Shown one piece after another: positions 1-9,000 of a stretch of 64,000 nt of DNA. The notes below the pieces were generated by a model, which had not been told where the DNA came from, made no database searches, and worked only from the letters and a program-made list of their open reading frames with translations. Source of the stretch: an uncultured Porphyromonadaceae bacterium. Lineage in GTDB: Bacteria; Bacteroidota; Bacteroidia; Bacteroidales; Coprobacteraceae. Every line of letters starts with the position of its first letter. Positions within the stretch are counted from its first letter, which is position 1. Made by a program: the position numbers and the translations under genes. Where the stretch lies: the NCBI GenBank assembly GCA_900545915.1, contig URAV01000014.1, positions 1-64,000 on the forward strand. Direction: 5' to 3'.

Positions 1-331
1 TGACCGCCAGCACGATAAGGAATCCCACGAGGAAATTCATCAGCGCGCCCGCGCACACGATGAGCATGCGGCGCGGCAGCTTCGCCTTGCCGAAGGCGTG
101 CTCATTTTCACTTTCACCGTCCTCGCCCTCCATAACGCACGCGCCGCCGAACGGCAGCAGCTTGAGACAGTACAGCGTGCCGTGGTACTCGTGCTTGAGG
201 AGGGTCGGACCCATGCCGATCCAGAATTCGTTGACCTGCACACCGCCGCGCTTGGCGGTGATGAAATGTCCGAACTCATGCACGATGACCAGCACACCGA
301 AGGCGAGGATTGCCAGAATGATTTGCAGCAA
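1..331 (-). CDS. rseP: RseP-type site-2 protease (RIP metalloprotease), 3' part beyond the window
   Basis: N-terminal ~110 residues of an intramembrane zinc protease that cleaves membrane-bound anti-sigma factors and signal peptides. The zinc motif HEFGH lies in the first transmembrane helix, followed by VNEFWIGMGP, the LPFGG turn and a second hydrophobic stretch before the sequence leaves the window at base 1. The start is TTG (331-329), chosen because an AAAGGAG Shine-Dalgarno sits 8 bases upstream and the homology begins there. Composition is strongly GC-rich and the protein looks clostridial, unlike the Bacteroidota RseP type, so it is foreign to the rest of the window. It directly follows dxr, as in many Clostridia. 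Identity is certain at family level; the phylum is inferred. Confidence 0.85.
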   Translation of the reverse strand, partial: MLQIILAILAFGVLVIVHEFGHFITAKRGGVQVNEFWIGMGPTLLKHEYHGTLYCLKLLPFGGACVMEGEDGESENEHAFGKAKLPRRMLIVCAGALMNFLVGFLIVLAV

Positions 332-348
332 AGCGTAGCTCCTTTCGG

Positions 349-630
349 TCAGCCGAGCACGATCTCGCGTGCGGCTTTGTCCGCCGCCAGAACGTCGTCC
401 AGCGTGATGTCCTTCTTATACGGAATGGTATCGAGTGCGTATGCAACGCGCTCTGCGATGTCGGTAAAACCGATCTTACCGTTCAAAAACAGACCGACTG
501 CGGCCTCATTTGCACCGTTGAGCACAGCGCCGCGGTCGCCCTTGAGGGAGGCGGCGTGCTTGGCGAGGTTCAGCGCCGGAAACGCCTCATAGTCGGGTGC
601 ATAGAACGTCAGCTTTGCGACCTCCGCGAG
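349..630 (-). CDS. dxr: 1-deoxy-D-xylulose 5-phosphate reductoisomerase, C-terminal fragment
   Basis: Last ~93 residues of the MEP isoprenoid-pathway reductoisomerase. Recognisable blocks are KLTFYAPDYEAFPALNLA, the VLNGANEAAVGLFL helix, and a C-terminal helical region ending in REIVLG before TGA (351-349). The reading frame meets an in-frame TAG at once beyond ~630 and the homology stops there, so the gene is cut by a junction and not by a natural end. GC content and codon use match rseP just downstream (18 bases between stop and start), not the AT-rich genes to the right. The most likely explanation is a chimeric contig end from a clostridial genome; a real insertion is much less likely. 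Confidence 0.85.
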   Translation of the reverse strand, partial: LAEVAKLTFYAPDYEAFPALNLAKHAASLKGDRGAVLNGANEAAVGLFLNGKIGFTDIAERVAYALDTIPYKKDITLDDVLAADKAAREIVLG

Positions 631-636
631 CTATCT
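626..636. other. Chimeric junction between clostridial and Bacteroidales DNA
   Basis: Left of ~630 the DNA is GC-rich with intact minus-strand coding for dxr. Right of it the DNA is AT-rich and the dxr frame is closed by a stop at once. No inverted repeat, target duplication or integrase is visible here. Bases 631-767 carry no recognisable gene. A 13-base stretch inside it (about 698-711) resembles the end of the dispersed palindromic repeat found elsewhere in the window, which suggests that the right-hand genome already begins there. Confidence 0.75.
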
Positions 637-767
637 TGTTCTTGATTTCACCGGAAGTCGAAATATTTGGGATGGTAAAGAGCAACCGCTTGTTCCTTAG
701 ACAGGCTCTTAGGCGGATTTACGTTCGCACAAGGATTAAAAATCAGATTGAAAGGTGTGATATAAAT

Positions 768-2621
768 ATGAGATCGGGTATATTTTTCTTATCTTTTTTA
801 CTTGTTTTGGTGTCGTGTAGCGGTCATTCGGAACTCGATAAGGCTTTACGATTGAGCGGAGATAACCGGATTGAATTAGAAAAAGTTATCCGCCATTTTT
901 CTCAAAATACTTCTGATTCGTTGAAGTTGAAAGCAGCTCTTTTTTTAATAGAAAATATGCCCGGACATTGTTCTATCGTTGATTCGTGCATAGTAGACTA
1001 TTATTTGCAAATTGATTTGAAAAATAAAGCGATACCTTTCTATCTGAAGAATATATTGTATAATTTACCGCAATACTATGTTGATCTGTCCGATGTAAAA
1101 AAAGTAGAGGATGTGAAGGTCATTAAATCGGATTTTCTGATAAATCATATAGAGAATATGTTCCATATTTGGGAAAAGGTACCATGGGGTAAAGATATTT
1201 CTTTTGAAACATTTTGCGAGTATATTTTGCCGTATAGGTTGGATGGAGAGCCTTTGACAAAACTGATGGAACATTATTATTATTTTCCGATAGATTCGTT
1301 CTCGCAGCAATTTGAGGATTACAATATAACCGTCGATGAATTTTTGTATAATTATATCTGGAGATTATTGCCTCAATGTGGCAGAGAGTTTGAATTGACG
1401 TCTCCCGTTGGAGAACATTATGTTGCCGATTGTATATGGGACAGCTACAAGGTATTGAGTGAGAGTCGACTATCCGGTGTTCCGGCTGCCATAGATTTTA
1501 CTCCCTGCTGGCCATCCAGAAATGGAAAGCATTTTTGGAACATAATAGAGGATCCGTGTCTGGTGAAAAAGACTTTTTCTGAAAATTATATTGATCATTA
1601 TGCAAAAGTTTATAGAAAGACCTACTCTCGGAATCCGTTTCCGGAAAGTAGTAGGGAAGATTCTGTTCCGGCACTTTTTAAAACGCCGTTCATTAAAGAT
1701 GTGACGGAATTGTATTGCAAGACAGTTGATATCGATTTGATGCTTCAGGCGGATCATAAACCCGAATATGCTTATTTATCCGTTTTTAATATGGGGGTAT
1801 GGGAGCCTGTGGCATGGAGCAGGGTGGCTGATGATGACGAGGTTTCTTTTAAGAAGATGGGTATGAAATGTGTATATTTACCTGTATTTTATAATGGGAA
1901 AGAGGAAGTTTCCGGAGGTTACCCGTTTATTGCTACAACGACGAAAACCATCCATAAGTTGATACCGGATAGACAACGGCCTATAAAAGTGCGCCTTACT
2001 CGAAAATATCCGGTCAATCCAATGGCGTACGGCTTGAATAATGCGTTGAAAAATCTGAAGATTGAAAGATCCGATTTTTATGATTTCAGAAAAACGGAAG
2101 CGTTTCGAATGGGTCGTATTGAAAATAATTTTTTACAAGAGATAGTTTTGACATCATCCAAAAAATATCGTTATTGGAAAATAACGTCAGATATGATTAA
2201 AGAAAAGCCTCAAATTGCTGAAATATACTTTTATGATCAAAATAATAATTTGATATCAAGTTTGGTAGAGTCTGTAATTGGTTTGGATAAATCTGAAGCC
2301 GTTAAAATTTTCGATAATAAGCTGTTGACATTTAGTGTTATTGAATCTCCGATTATATTGGATATGGATAAATTGCCGGATGTTTCTAAAATAAAGGTTA
2401 TGCCGAGAAATGATGATAATTATATCGTTCCGGGTAATTTATATGAACTTTTATATAGAGATAGAGATGGGTGGGTTTCGTTAGGAACGAAAATAAGTAA
2501 TGATTATTTCCTTAATTATGATAATGTACCTTCCGGTGCATTGTATTGGCTTAAAAATCATACGAGGGGAATAGAAGAAAGAATTTTCACGATTGAAAAT
2601 GGAAAACAGATTTTTTGGTGA
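768..2621 (+). CDS. Transglutaminase-like lipoprotein, 617 aa
   Basis: Exported lipoprotein of a family common in Bacteroidales, with a transglutaminase-like cysteine-protease fold. The signal peptide ends in a lipobox (LVSC, Cys at residue 18). The core triad is visible around residues 215-260: a Cys in VADCIWDS, a His in KHFWN and an Asp in IIEDP, spaced as in transglutaminase-core proteins. The C-terminal ~300 residues look beta-rich with no catalytic motif I recognise. The start at 768 is preferred over an in-frame start at 597 because that extension crosses the chimeric junction and would bury the signal peptide. Substrate unknown; it could be a peptidase or a transamidase. Confidence 0.75.
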   Translation: MRSGIFFLSFLLVLVSCSGHSELDKALRLSGDNRIELEKVIRHFSQNTSDSLKLKAALFLIENMPGHCSIVDSCIVDYYLQIDLKNKAIPFYLKNILYNLPQYYVDLSDVKKVEDVKVIKSDFLINHIENMFHIWEKVPWGKDISFETFCEYILPYRLDGEPLTKLMEHYYYFPIDSFSQQFEDYNITVDEFLYNYIWRLLPQCGREFELTSPVGEHYVADCIWDSYKVLSESRLSGVPAAIDFTPCWPSRNGKHFWNIIEDPCLVKKTFSENYIDHYAKVYRKTYSRNPFPESSREDSVPALFKTPFIKDVTELYCKTVDIDLMLQADHKPEYAYLSVFNMGVWEPVAWSRVADDDEVSFKKMGMKCVYLPVFYNGKEEVSGGYPFIATTTKTIHKLIPDRQRPIKVRLTRKYPVNPMAYGLNNALKNLKIERSDFYDFRKTEAFRMGRIENNFLQEIVLTSSKKYRYWKITSDMIKEKPQIAEIYFYDQNNNLISSLVESVIGLDKSEAVKIFDNKLLTFSVIESPIILDMDKLPDVSKIKVMPRNDDNYIVPGNLYELLYRDRDGWVSLGTKISNDYFLNYDNVPSGALYWLKNHTRGIEERIFTIENGKQIFW

Positions 2622-2640
2622 AATATCAGAATCTGTTGTT

Positions 2641-2815
2641 TAGGAGTCTATCTCAATTTTCCAATAAAAAAACTATCAGGTCATCTTTGCTTTTTTTCGG
2701 TCTGTTTTCCCGTTTTCCCTCGTCAGATAGCCTGCTATCCTTCTCATAAAAACAGAAAAACATCTTCGTAAGAAACTCTCAAACCTGACCCGAGTAAAAT
2801 TTAGGTAGGTTCTAA
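2641..2815 (+). repeat. Dispersed palindromic-ended repeat, copy 1
   Basis: About 175 bp element with imperfect terminal inverted repeats related to TAAGAGCCTGTTTAAATTTT. The conserved inner block reads ATCAGGTCATCTTTGC, followed by a CGTCAGATAGCC segment and a TAAGAAACTCTCAAACCTGA segment. It begins 20 bases after the stop codon of the transglutaminase-like gene. No protein is encoded. It aligns over its length with copies near 21.0, 25.4, 36.8, 39.1, 58.0 and 61.8 kb. Confidence 0.85.
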
Positions 2816-3116
2816 ATGATAAATGAGATAGAGAGGCCGAAAGATTTTGTTGTTATAAAAATAATATAGAAAATAGCTCTTATTCATATAAAATACTTTA
2901 CCCGTAAGTTTGTACCCATTTTTACAATAAGATATTGTTTTTGTGTTGTCTTGATAAATCAACTATGTGAAATTATATAATTGTTATAAATACAATAAGT
3001 ATTTTAAGCAGATTACAAATACTTTTTTATAGGCTTTTTATTTCGGTTTTTAACCTTTGAAGAACCCTTTTTTTAATAGAGAATAATCCTTATCTTTGTA
3101 AAAAATACATTATCCC
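2816..3116. other. AT-rich intergenic region upstream of tkt
   Basis: About 300 bases of AT-rich DNA without coding potential. The only signal I can support is the -7 promoter element at its right end, listed separately. Confidence 0.5.
3091..3098 (+). promoter_or_regulatory. Putative -7 promoter element of tkt
   Basis: TATCTTTG matches the Bacteroidota TAnnTTTG -7 consensus, 18 bases before the tkt ATG. No convincing -33 TTTG lies at the usual 19-21 base distance. Confidence 0.5.
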
Positions 3117-5150
3117 ATGACAAATACGACTGTACTTAACAAAGCAGCTGATAATATCCGTATCTTGGCTGCATCGATGGTTGAAAAAGCGAAGTCGGGT
3201 CATCCCGGTGGAGCGATGGGGGGTGCTGATTTCGTAAACACCCTTTTTGCCGAATTTTTAGTGTATGATCCTTCTGATCCTAAATGGATTAATCGTGACC
3301 GCTTTTTTCTTGATCCCGGCCACATGTCTCCGATGCTTTATTCAGTATTGGCATTAACCGGAAAATTTACGCTTGATGAGCTGAAACAATTCCGTCAATG
3401 GGGAAGTCCTACACCGGGACATCCCGAAGTCGATGTGATGAGAGGTATCGAGAATACTTCAGGACCTTTGGGACAAGGTCATACGATGGCAGTCGGGGCG
3501 GCGATAGCCGAACGTTTTTTGGTTGCTCGTTTCGGTGATTGGATGGCTCATAAAACGTATGCGTTTATTTCGGATGGAGGTATTCAGGAAGAGATTTCTC
3601 AAGGGGCTGGACGTATTGCCGGTTATTTAGGCTTGAATAATCTGATCATGTTTTATGACAGTAATGACATACAATTGTCTACCGATACCAATGCCGTAAC
3701 TAAGGAAGATACTGCCGTCAAATACCGGGCATGGGGATGGAATGTCCTTGAAATAAACGGTAATGATGCAGATGCAATCAGAGGTGCTCTTATCGAGGCC
3801 GGGCAGGAGCAGAGCCGTCCGACTTTGATCATCGGTAAAACAATTATGGGTAAAGGTGTTGTGACCGAAGAAGGACAATCTTATGAAGGGAAGTGCTCTA
3901 CGCATGGGCAACCGCTGAGTGCTGCCGGCGCTTCTTTTGCAAAGACCATTGCTCATTTGGGGGGAAATCCGGATGAACCGTTTTCAATCTTCCCCGAAGT
4001 AGAAAAATTGTATGCCGACCGTAAAGCCGAATTGTTGAAAATTGCGGCTGATCGTAAAGCAAAACAAGCAGCTTGGGAGAAAGAAAACCCTGAGCTCGCA
4101 GTAAAATTACATCAGTTCTTTTCCGGAAAAGCTCCTGAAATCGATTATAAAGCTATTGCCCAGAAACCGGGAATTGCTACTCGTGCTGCATCGGCAAACG
4201 TATTGGCTGTTTTTGCAGAGCAGATCGAGAATATGATTGTTTCATCTGCCGATTTAGCTAATTCAGATAAGACTGACGGATTTTTGAAAAAGACGCATGC
4301 CTTCAAGAATGGGGATTTTACGGGAGCTTTTTTACAGGCTGGAGTAAGCGAACTTACTATGGCTGCCATTATGAATGGGATGATGCTGCATGGCGGTGTT
4401 ATAGGAGCATGCGGAACATTCTTCGTATTTTCCGATTATATGAAACCCGCAGCACGTATGGCAGCGTTGATGGAAGTTCCTGTAAAATATATCTGGACGC
4501 ACGATGCTTTCCGTGTAGGAGAAGATGGTCCAACACATCAACCGGTAGAACAGGAAGCTCAGATTCGTTTGCTGGAACAGCTTAAAAATCATCATGGTAA
4601 AAACAGTATGTTGGTGTTGCGTCCCGCTGATGGTCCGGAAACCAGTGTGGCATGGAAATTGGCAATGGAAAATACCGAAACCCCTACTGCTTTGATTCTT
4701 TCCCGTCAGAATATCAAAGACCTGCCTGCTGCTTCGGGAGATCGTTTCGAAGAAGCTTTGCAAGCGGCTAAAGGAGCTTATGTCGTGATTAAGGATGAAA
4801 ATCCGGATGTCGTGTTGGTTGCTAACGGATCGGAGGTTTCTACTCTTGCAGAAGCTGCTCCGTTGTTGAATGAAGCAGGAATAAAAGTTCAAGTAGTTTC
4901 TGCTCCGTCCGAAGGACTTTTCTTCAACCAATCGAGAGAATATCAGGAATCTGTAATTCCTTCAAACCTTCCGGTATTCGGGCTTACGGCCGGTTTGCCT
5001 TCGACTTTGTCACGTTTGGTAGGAAAGAACGGAGTTGTTTGGGGACTCGAACATTTCGGACATTCTGCTCCTTATCAGGTACTTGATGAGAAACTCGGAT
5101 TTACGACCGAAAATGTTTTGAAACAAGTGAAAGCTTTGCTGAAGAAATAA
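3117..5150 (+). CDS. tkt: Transketolase, 677 aa
   Basis: Thiamine-diphosphate enzyme of the non-oxidative pentose phosphate pathway that moves two-carbon ketol units between sugar phosphates. All three domains are present. The N-terminal TPP-binding half has KSGHPGGAMGGAD, DRFFLDPGHMSPMLY and SGPLGQGHTMAVGAA, with the metal/TPP loop at SDGGIQEE. The pyrimidine domain has THDAFRVGEDGPTHQPVEQ. The C-terminal domain ends in FTTENVLKQVKALLKK. Full length for the family. It stands alone, with its own -7 element upstream and a strong terminator downstream. Cytoplasmic; identity is secure. Confidence 0.97.
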   Translation: MTNTTVLNKAADNIRILAASMVEKAKSGHPGGAMGGADFVNTLFAEFLVYDPSDPKWINRDRFFLDPGHMSPMLYSVLALTGKFTLDELKQFRQWGSPTPGHPEVDVMRGIENTSGPLGQGHTMAVGAAIAERFLVARFGDWMAHKTYAFISDGGIQEEISQGAGRIAGYLGLNNLIMFYDSNDIQLSTDTNAVTKEDTAVKYRAWGWNVLEINGNDADAIRGALIEAGQEQSRPTLIIGKTIMGKGVVTEEGQSYEGKCSTHGQPLSAAGASFAKTIAHLGGNPDEPFSIFPEVEKLYADRKAELLKIAADRKAKQAAWEKENPELAVKLHQFFSGKAPEIDYKAIAQKPGIATRAASANVLAVFAEQIENMIVSSADLANSDKTDGFLKKTHAFKNGDFTGAFLQAGVSELTMAAIMNGMMLHGGVIGACGTFFVFSDYMKPAARMAALMEVPVKYIWTHDAFRVGEDGPTHQPVEQEAQIRLLEQLKNHHGKNSMLVLRPADGPETSVAWKLAMENTETPTALILSRQNIKDLPAASGDRFEEALQAAKGAYVVIKDENPDVVLVANGSEVSTLAEAAPLLNEAGIKVQVVSAPSEGLFFNQSREYQESVIPSNLPVFGLTAGLPSTLSRLVGKNGVVWGLEHFGHSAPYQVLDEKLGFTTENVLKQVKALLKK

Positions 5151-5186
5151 TTTATCTTTCATTTATCGGGATACGATAATTGATAT

Positions 5187-5236
5187 AAAACAGAATACCC
5201 TCGAATCTTCATATTTCGAGGGTATTCTGTTTTTAT
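5187..5236 (+). terminator. Rho-independent terminator of tkt
   Basis: Perfect 19-base stem (left arm 5187-5205, right arm 5215-5233, core CAGAATACCCTCGAA) around a 9-base loop, flanked by A and T runs. It begins 36 bases after the tkt stop codon. Confidence 0.9.
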
Positions 5237-5386
5237 TTGGTGGGACGGAATTTTTAAGAAACAAAATGCCGATTATTTTTTTGAAAATGAATAAGAAACA
5301 TTTGCGAATATCTTTTTATATGTTTTATTGAAACAGGGAATATTGGTAAAATTTGATTATTTTTTTTGTTTCTATTTGGGGAGATG

Positions 5387-5435
5387 AGTATCCTGTTCGG
5401 TCTTTATTTACATATATAAGGCCGAACAGGATACT
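5387..5435. terminator. Second strong hairpin, probable terminator
   Basis: 18-bp nearly perfect stem (AGTATCCTGTTCGG against CCGAACAGGATACT, extended by CTT/AAG) with a 13-base AT loop, followed by TATTTTA. It lies 150 bases beyond the tkt terminator and 128 bases before the next gene, with no gene of its own between. It could insulate the RHS locus from read-through. The rest of 5237-5518 shows nothing else. Confidence 0.6.
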
Positions 5436-5518
5436 TATTTTATAGAGATTTTCCTTTTTACATCTATTTTAATAAAAATGTAATAAATATTATCTCTGTT
5501 TTTTAATACTGTATCTTC

Positions 5519-5526
5519 TAAATTTG
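5519..5526 (+). promoter_or_regulatory. Putative -7 element of the RHS locus
   Basis: TAAATTTG matches TAnnTTTG and lies 36 bases before the ATG at 5563. Transcription from it would start downstream of 5524, which argues against the longer in-frame start there. The -33 region is poor. Confidence 0.45.
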
Positions 5527-5562
5527 AGATATGAAACAGTAACCAAACTATCTTATTCGGTC

Positions 5563-5991
5563 ATGAAAAAACTATATTCTTTATGTCTCGTCTGTTGTCT
5601 TGCAGGAATTTTACAGGCACAAACTAAAATTCGCTATTCTTATGATGCTTCAGGAAATCGTGTTAAAAGAGAGATTGTATTAAGTCGGGCTCAAAACCGG
5701 GCATTGGTCGATCCGGAAGATGAGAAGCCTTTATTTGAAAAATTTGCCGGGCAGACTGTTCGTTTTTACCCTAATCCGACCAAAGGACAAATAACGATTG
5801 CCATTTCCGGTAATACGGAAGAACTATCGGGAGATGTGAAAATTTTTGCCATGAACGGAAGATGTATTGCCACCCGAAAAATCGTTTCGTCAAAAGTTTC
5901 TTTTGACCTTAGCAATCAGCCGGCCGGAAATTACATCCTGAAAATGACATTAAATGGAAAATCTGCAACCTGGAAAATTATAAAAGAATAA
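5563..5991 (+). CDS. Small secreted protein with one YD repeat and a type IX secretion sorting domain, 142 aa
   Basis: Signal peptide (MKKLYSLCLVCCLAGILQAQ), then a single RHS/YD-like motif (YSYDASGNRVKRE), a linker, and a C-terminal ~75-residue type A sorting domain of the type IX secretion system. That domain begins at FYPNPTKGQITI and ends in GNYILKMTLNGKSATWKIIKE-like strands. T9SS would carry it across the outer membrane. It sits 14 bases upstream of the giant RHS gene and is surely co-transcribed. The RHS protein has a signal peptide but no sorting domain, so this gene may be a split-off or partner piece. The start is at 5563, where the signal peptide begins. Confidence 0.8.
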   Translation: MKKLYSLCLVCCLAGILQAQTKIRYSYDASGNRVKREIVLSRAQNRALVDPEDEKPLFEKFAGQTVRFYPNPTKGQITIAISGNTEELSGDVKIFAMNGRCIATRKIVSSKVSFDLSNQPAGNYILKMTLNGKSATWKIIKE

Positions 5992-6005
5992 CTTATTATT
6001 ATCAC

Positions 6006-9000
6006 ATGCGCACATCGTTAACCTTATTTTTGTTGTGTCTTGCATTCGGAGTTTATGCACAGACTTTAGGAGGATCATATCCTCAACCGATTCGAAATTC
6101 GGATACGGCAATAATAAAACGTGTTGATTGGGTACAAGATCCGGAGATTTTGCCGGACTCTACGTTAGAGCAATTGATGCGGGATATTCAGGCTTACAAA
6201 GAACCGGAGAAGAAAAGCGCTTCGATGGCCATAGGTCCTTTATATACACCCGGAGAGATCACCGTTCATACTTCGGTTACTCCTTTAGGCTCGACGATCT
6301 GTGAGGTTCCGATCGAATTGCCGAAAGGACGAGGTGAATGTATTCCGGAAATTTCATTATGTTATACACAATTCAGCGGTGACGGAGTTTTGGGATGGGG
6401 ATGGCAATTGCAAGGGTTTTCATCTATAAACAGTGTTGATTTCAATAGATATTACAATGATAAGACCGCTCCTGCCGTGACGGATGCTTCAGCTGCATTT
6501 CAACTCGACGGAGCACGGCTTGTCGAACAGTCACCCGGGTGGTATCGTACCGAAAGAGGAAATATCAAGGTAAAATGTCTTACGCAAGGGGACAAAATCG
6601 TGTCGTTTACCGTATTTCGTCCTGACGGTTCGCAATCGCTTTATAAACCGGTTGTTAATGACGGATTGGAGTATCCTTTATCGAGAGTGACCGATGTTGC
6701 CGGTAATCATATCGATTATACTTATGAGTATAAATACGGGCATCATTACTTGCTTTCCGTTTCGTATGGAGGCAGAGGTGCGGTCGATAGTCCCGGGCAT
6801 TTTATCCATGTAGATTTTATTTATGGAGAGCATCGGCAAGATATTTCCTTATCCTATACGGCAGGCATTGAAAAGAAAGAACCTCGTTTATTGCAGGGAA
6901 TTATGATAAAACTCGACACTAATATCGTGAAGATTTATTCAATGTCCTACAAAAATACGACACCCTCTTTGTTAAGCGAAATTAATTGCTTAGCTGGCTC
7001 GAGTACTCGCCTTACTCCTTTACGTTTTGCTTATGCTTCCGGGAATCAAGGAGGTATTAGACAATATACATCGAGTATTTTTTCATATTATCCCGATATG
7101 GAAGAGTTAGTCGTCCGTTCCGGTAAGTTGTCATACGGTAGTGATGATGACGGGATTATCTCTTATCCCGATCCCGGACTATACCGAAATCCGCAAGATG
7201 AATATTATTATGTCGCACTTGATCCGAGTCATAAATTGAACCTTTATCCGGGAATCGGATCGAATTCGGCTTATGCTATCAAACTTCAAGTCGAAACAGG
7301 ATTCAATTCTGCTTTTTGTGCCAATATCGACTATGTTCCCGGAGACGAGATCATACGTATCAATAATTTTGTCATGGAGGGGAAAGACGTTGTTCGCATC
7401 GCCGCTTATACTCCGGCCTATATGAATACCGGGGTGGATATGAAAGAAGATGTTTATTATTTTGCGGGAGATGCAATAAAAAAGAAAGATACCTATTCAT
7501 TCTGTCCTAAAACCTATTTGAGCGGAAATTTTACAGGTGACGGAAAAGATGAGATATTCGCGGTTTCGATGAATGCTCCGTTAGATATGGCTCAACATAA
7601 ATCCGTATGTTATCTGTTCGATTTGGGTCAGATATTATCACCTGTGTTTCAAAGACATGTATTTAATTACAATATGGGTACAGATATGGTGACGGTAGTC
7701 GATTTCGACGGAGATGGTAAAGCCGATATTTGTCATATTCACCCCGCAGGTTTCGATATATATACGTTTGTTCCCGTAAATGGAGATTGGCAATTAAACA
7801 AGATATATTCCGATAACCGGGTGTCGAGTTCTTTTTTGTCGAATAAGCGAATGCTGCTGTCCGATGTAAACGGTGACGCTAAGACCGATTTTATCATTTC
7901 CCCGGAATTCGTTCGTACCCGTACCGAATACGTTCCCGTCTATTCTCCGAGAGAATGTCCTGTATGTCATGGACATGATTTCGGATATGAGGGATTTAAC
8001 TCCATGACCGGTTTGCCGGATGTATGGTGTTATACCTGTGAACAATATATACAACCCGGTTATGCCTGTGTGGAATGCGGGTATGGATTGGCGTCCGATT
8101 TTACTTGTCCGGATCATGGCAGTCATGTAAATTATACATGGCGGACAGAGGATATTCAGTGGCAGGTGTTGTTTTCTACCGGTACGGAGTATAAGTTGGA
8201 ATCCATGCCGGGTTTCCCCGTAGAGAAAAGCGATAATCTGCTTATGCAAGATATGGATAATGACGGAATTCTCGATATTGTGTGTCAAAAAGAGAATAAA
8301 GAGGTCAAAATATATCCGGTAAGGAATAATGTCATTGTCTACGAACCGAATAATATCGTCACTGCGATTTTATCCAATCCTGCGGTATTGGTCTCTTCTA
8401 CCGTGATGCAGGCTACTAATCATTTGTTCTTATACGGGTTGTATAAAAACGAAGTGTATAAGATCAATTACGGAATAGATCAGTCACAATCCCGTTTACT
8501 TTCTGCCGCTTATACCAGTACCGGCAACGAGATACGTTTTTCTTATCAGAAACTGAATAGCGGTTACAATTATAAGATCGGGCAAGGAGCGGTTTTCCCT
8601 TATATCGATTTCACTGCGCCGATATGGATAACTACGGCTAAAAACGGTTATAGCGGAGGAACGCTTTTCGAATCGTTGCAATTCAGTTATGAAGGCGGAA
8701 TATCTCATGTGCAGGGACTTGGGTTCAGAGGATTTAAAACAGTCAATACGATCGACGGGCTGCGGTCTTGGTACGGTAAAAAGATTTTCGATCCTACCCG
8801 TTACGGTATCTTGCTGAAAGAAGAGACTGAGCAGACCGTATCCGATTTTGAATATGATTTTGAGTTGCGTAACGATAAGACCATAAAATCGTTATTGCTG
8901 AAAAAAACGGAAGAGGATCTTTTGAATGATAATACCCGTATTACGACATATACCTATGACGATAAGGAGAATCCGATAAAAGAGGTGGTCAATTATGGGG

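Noticed and set aside
98..592. Plus-strand 164-codon frame over the left end
   Set aside because: It is the antisense shadow of the clostridial dxr and rseP coding on the minus strand.
597..767. N-terminal extension of the transglutaminase-like lipoprotein
   Set aside because: It crosses the chimeric junction, has no homology and would displace a clear lipoprotein signal peptide starting at 768.
651..767. Minus-strand open frame ending YHPKYFDFR-stop
   Set aside because: Short, overlaps the upstream region of a plus-strand gene, and I recognise no family. It could be a decayed fragment, but it is not callable.
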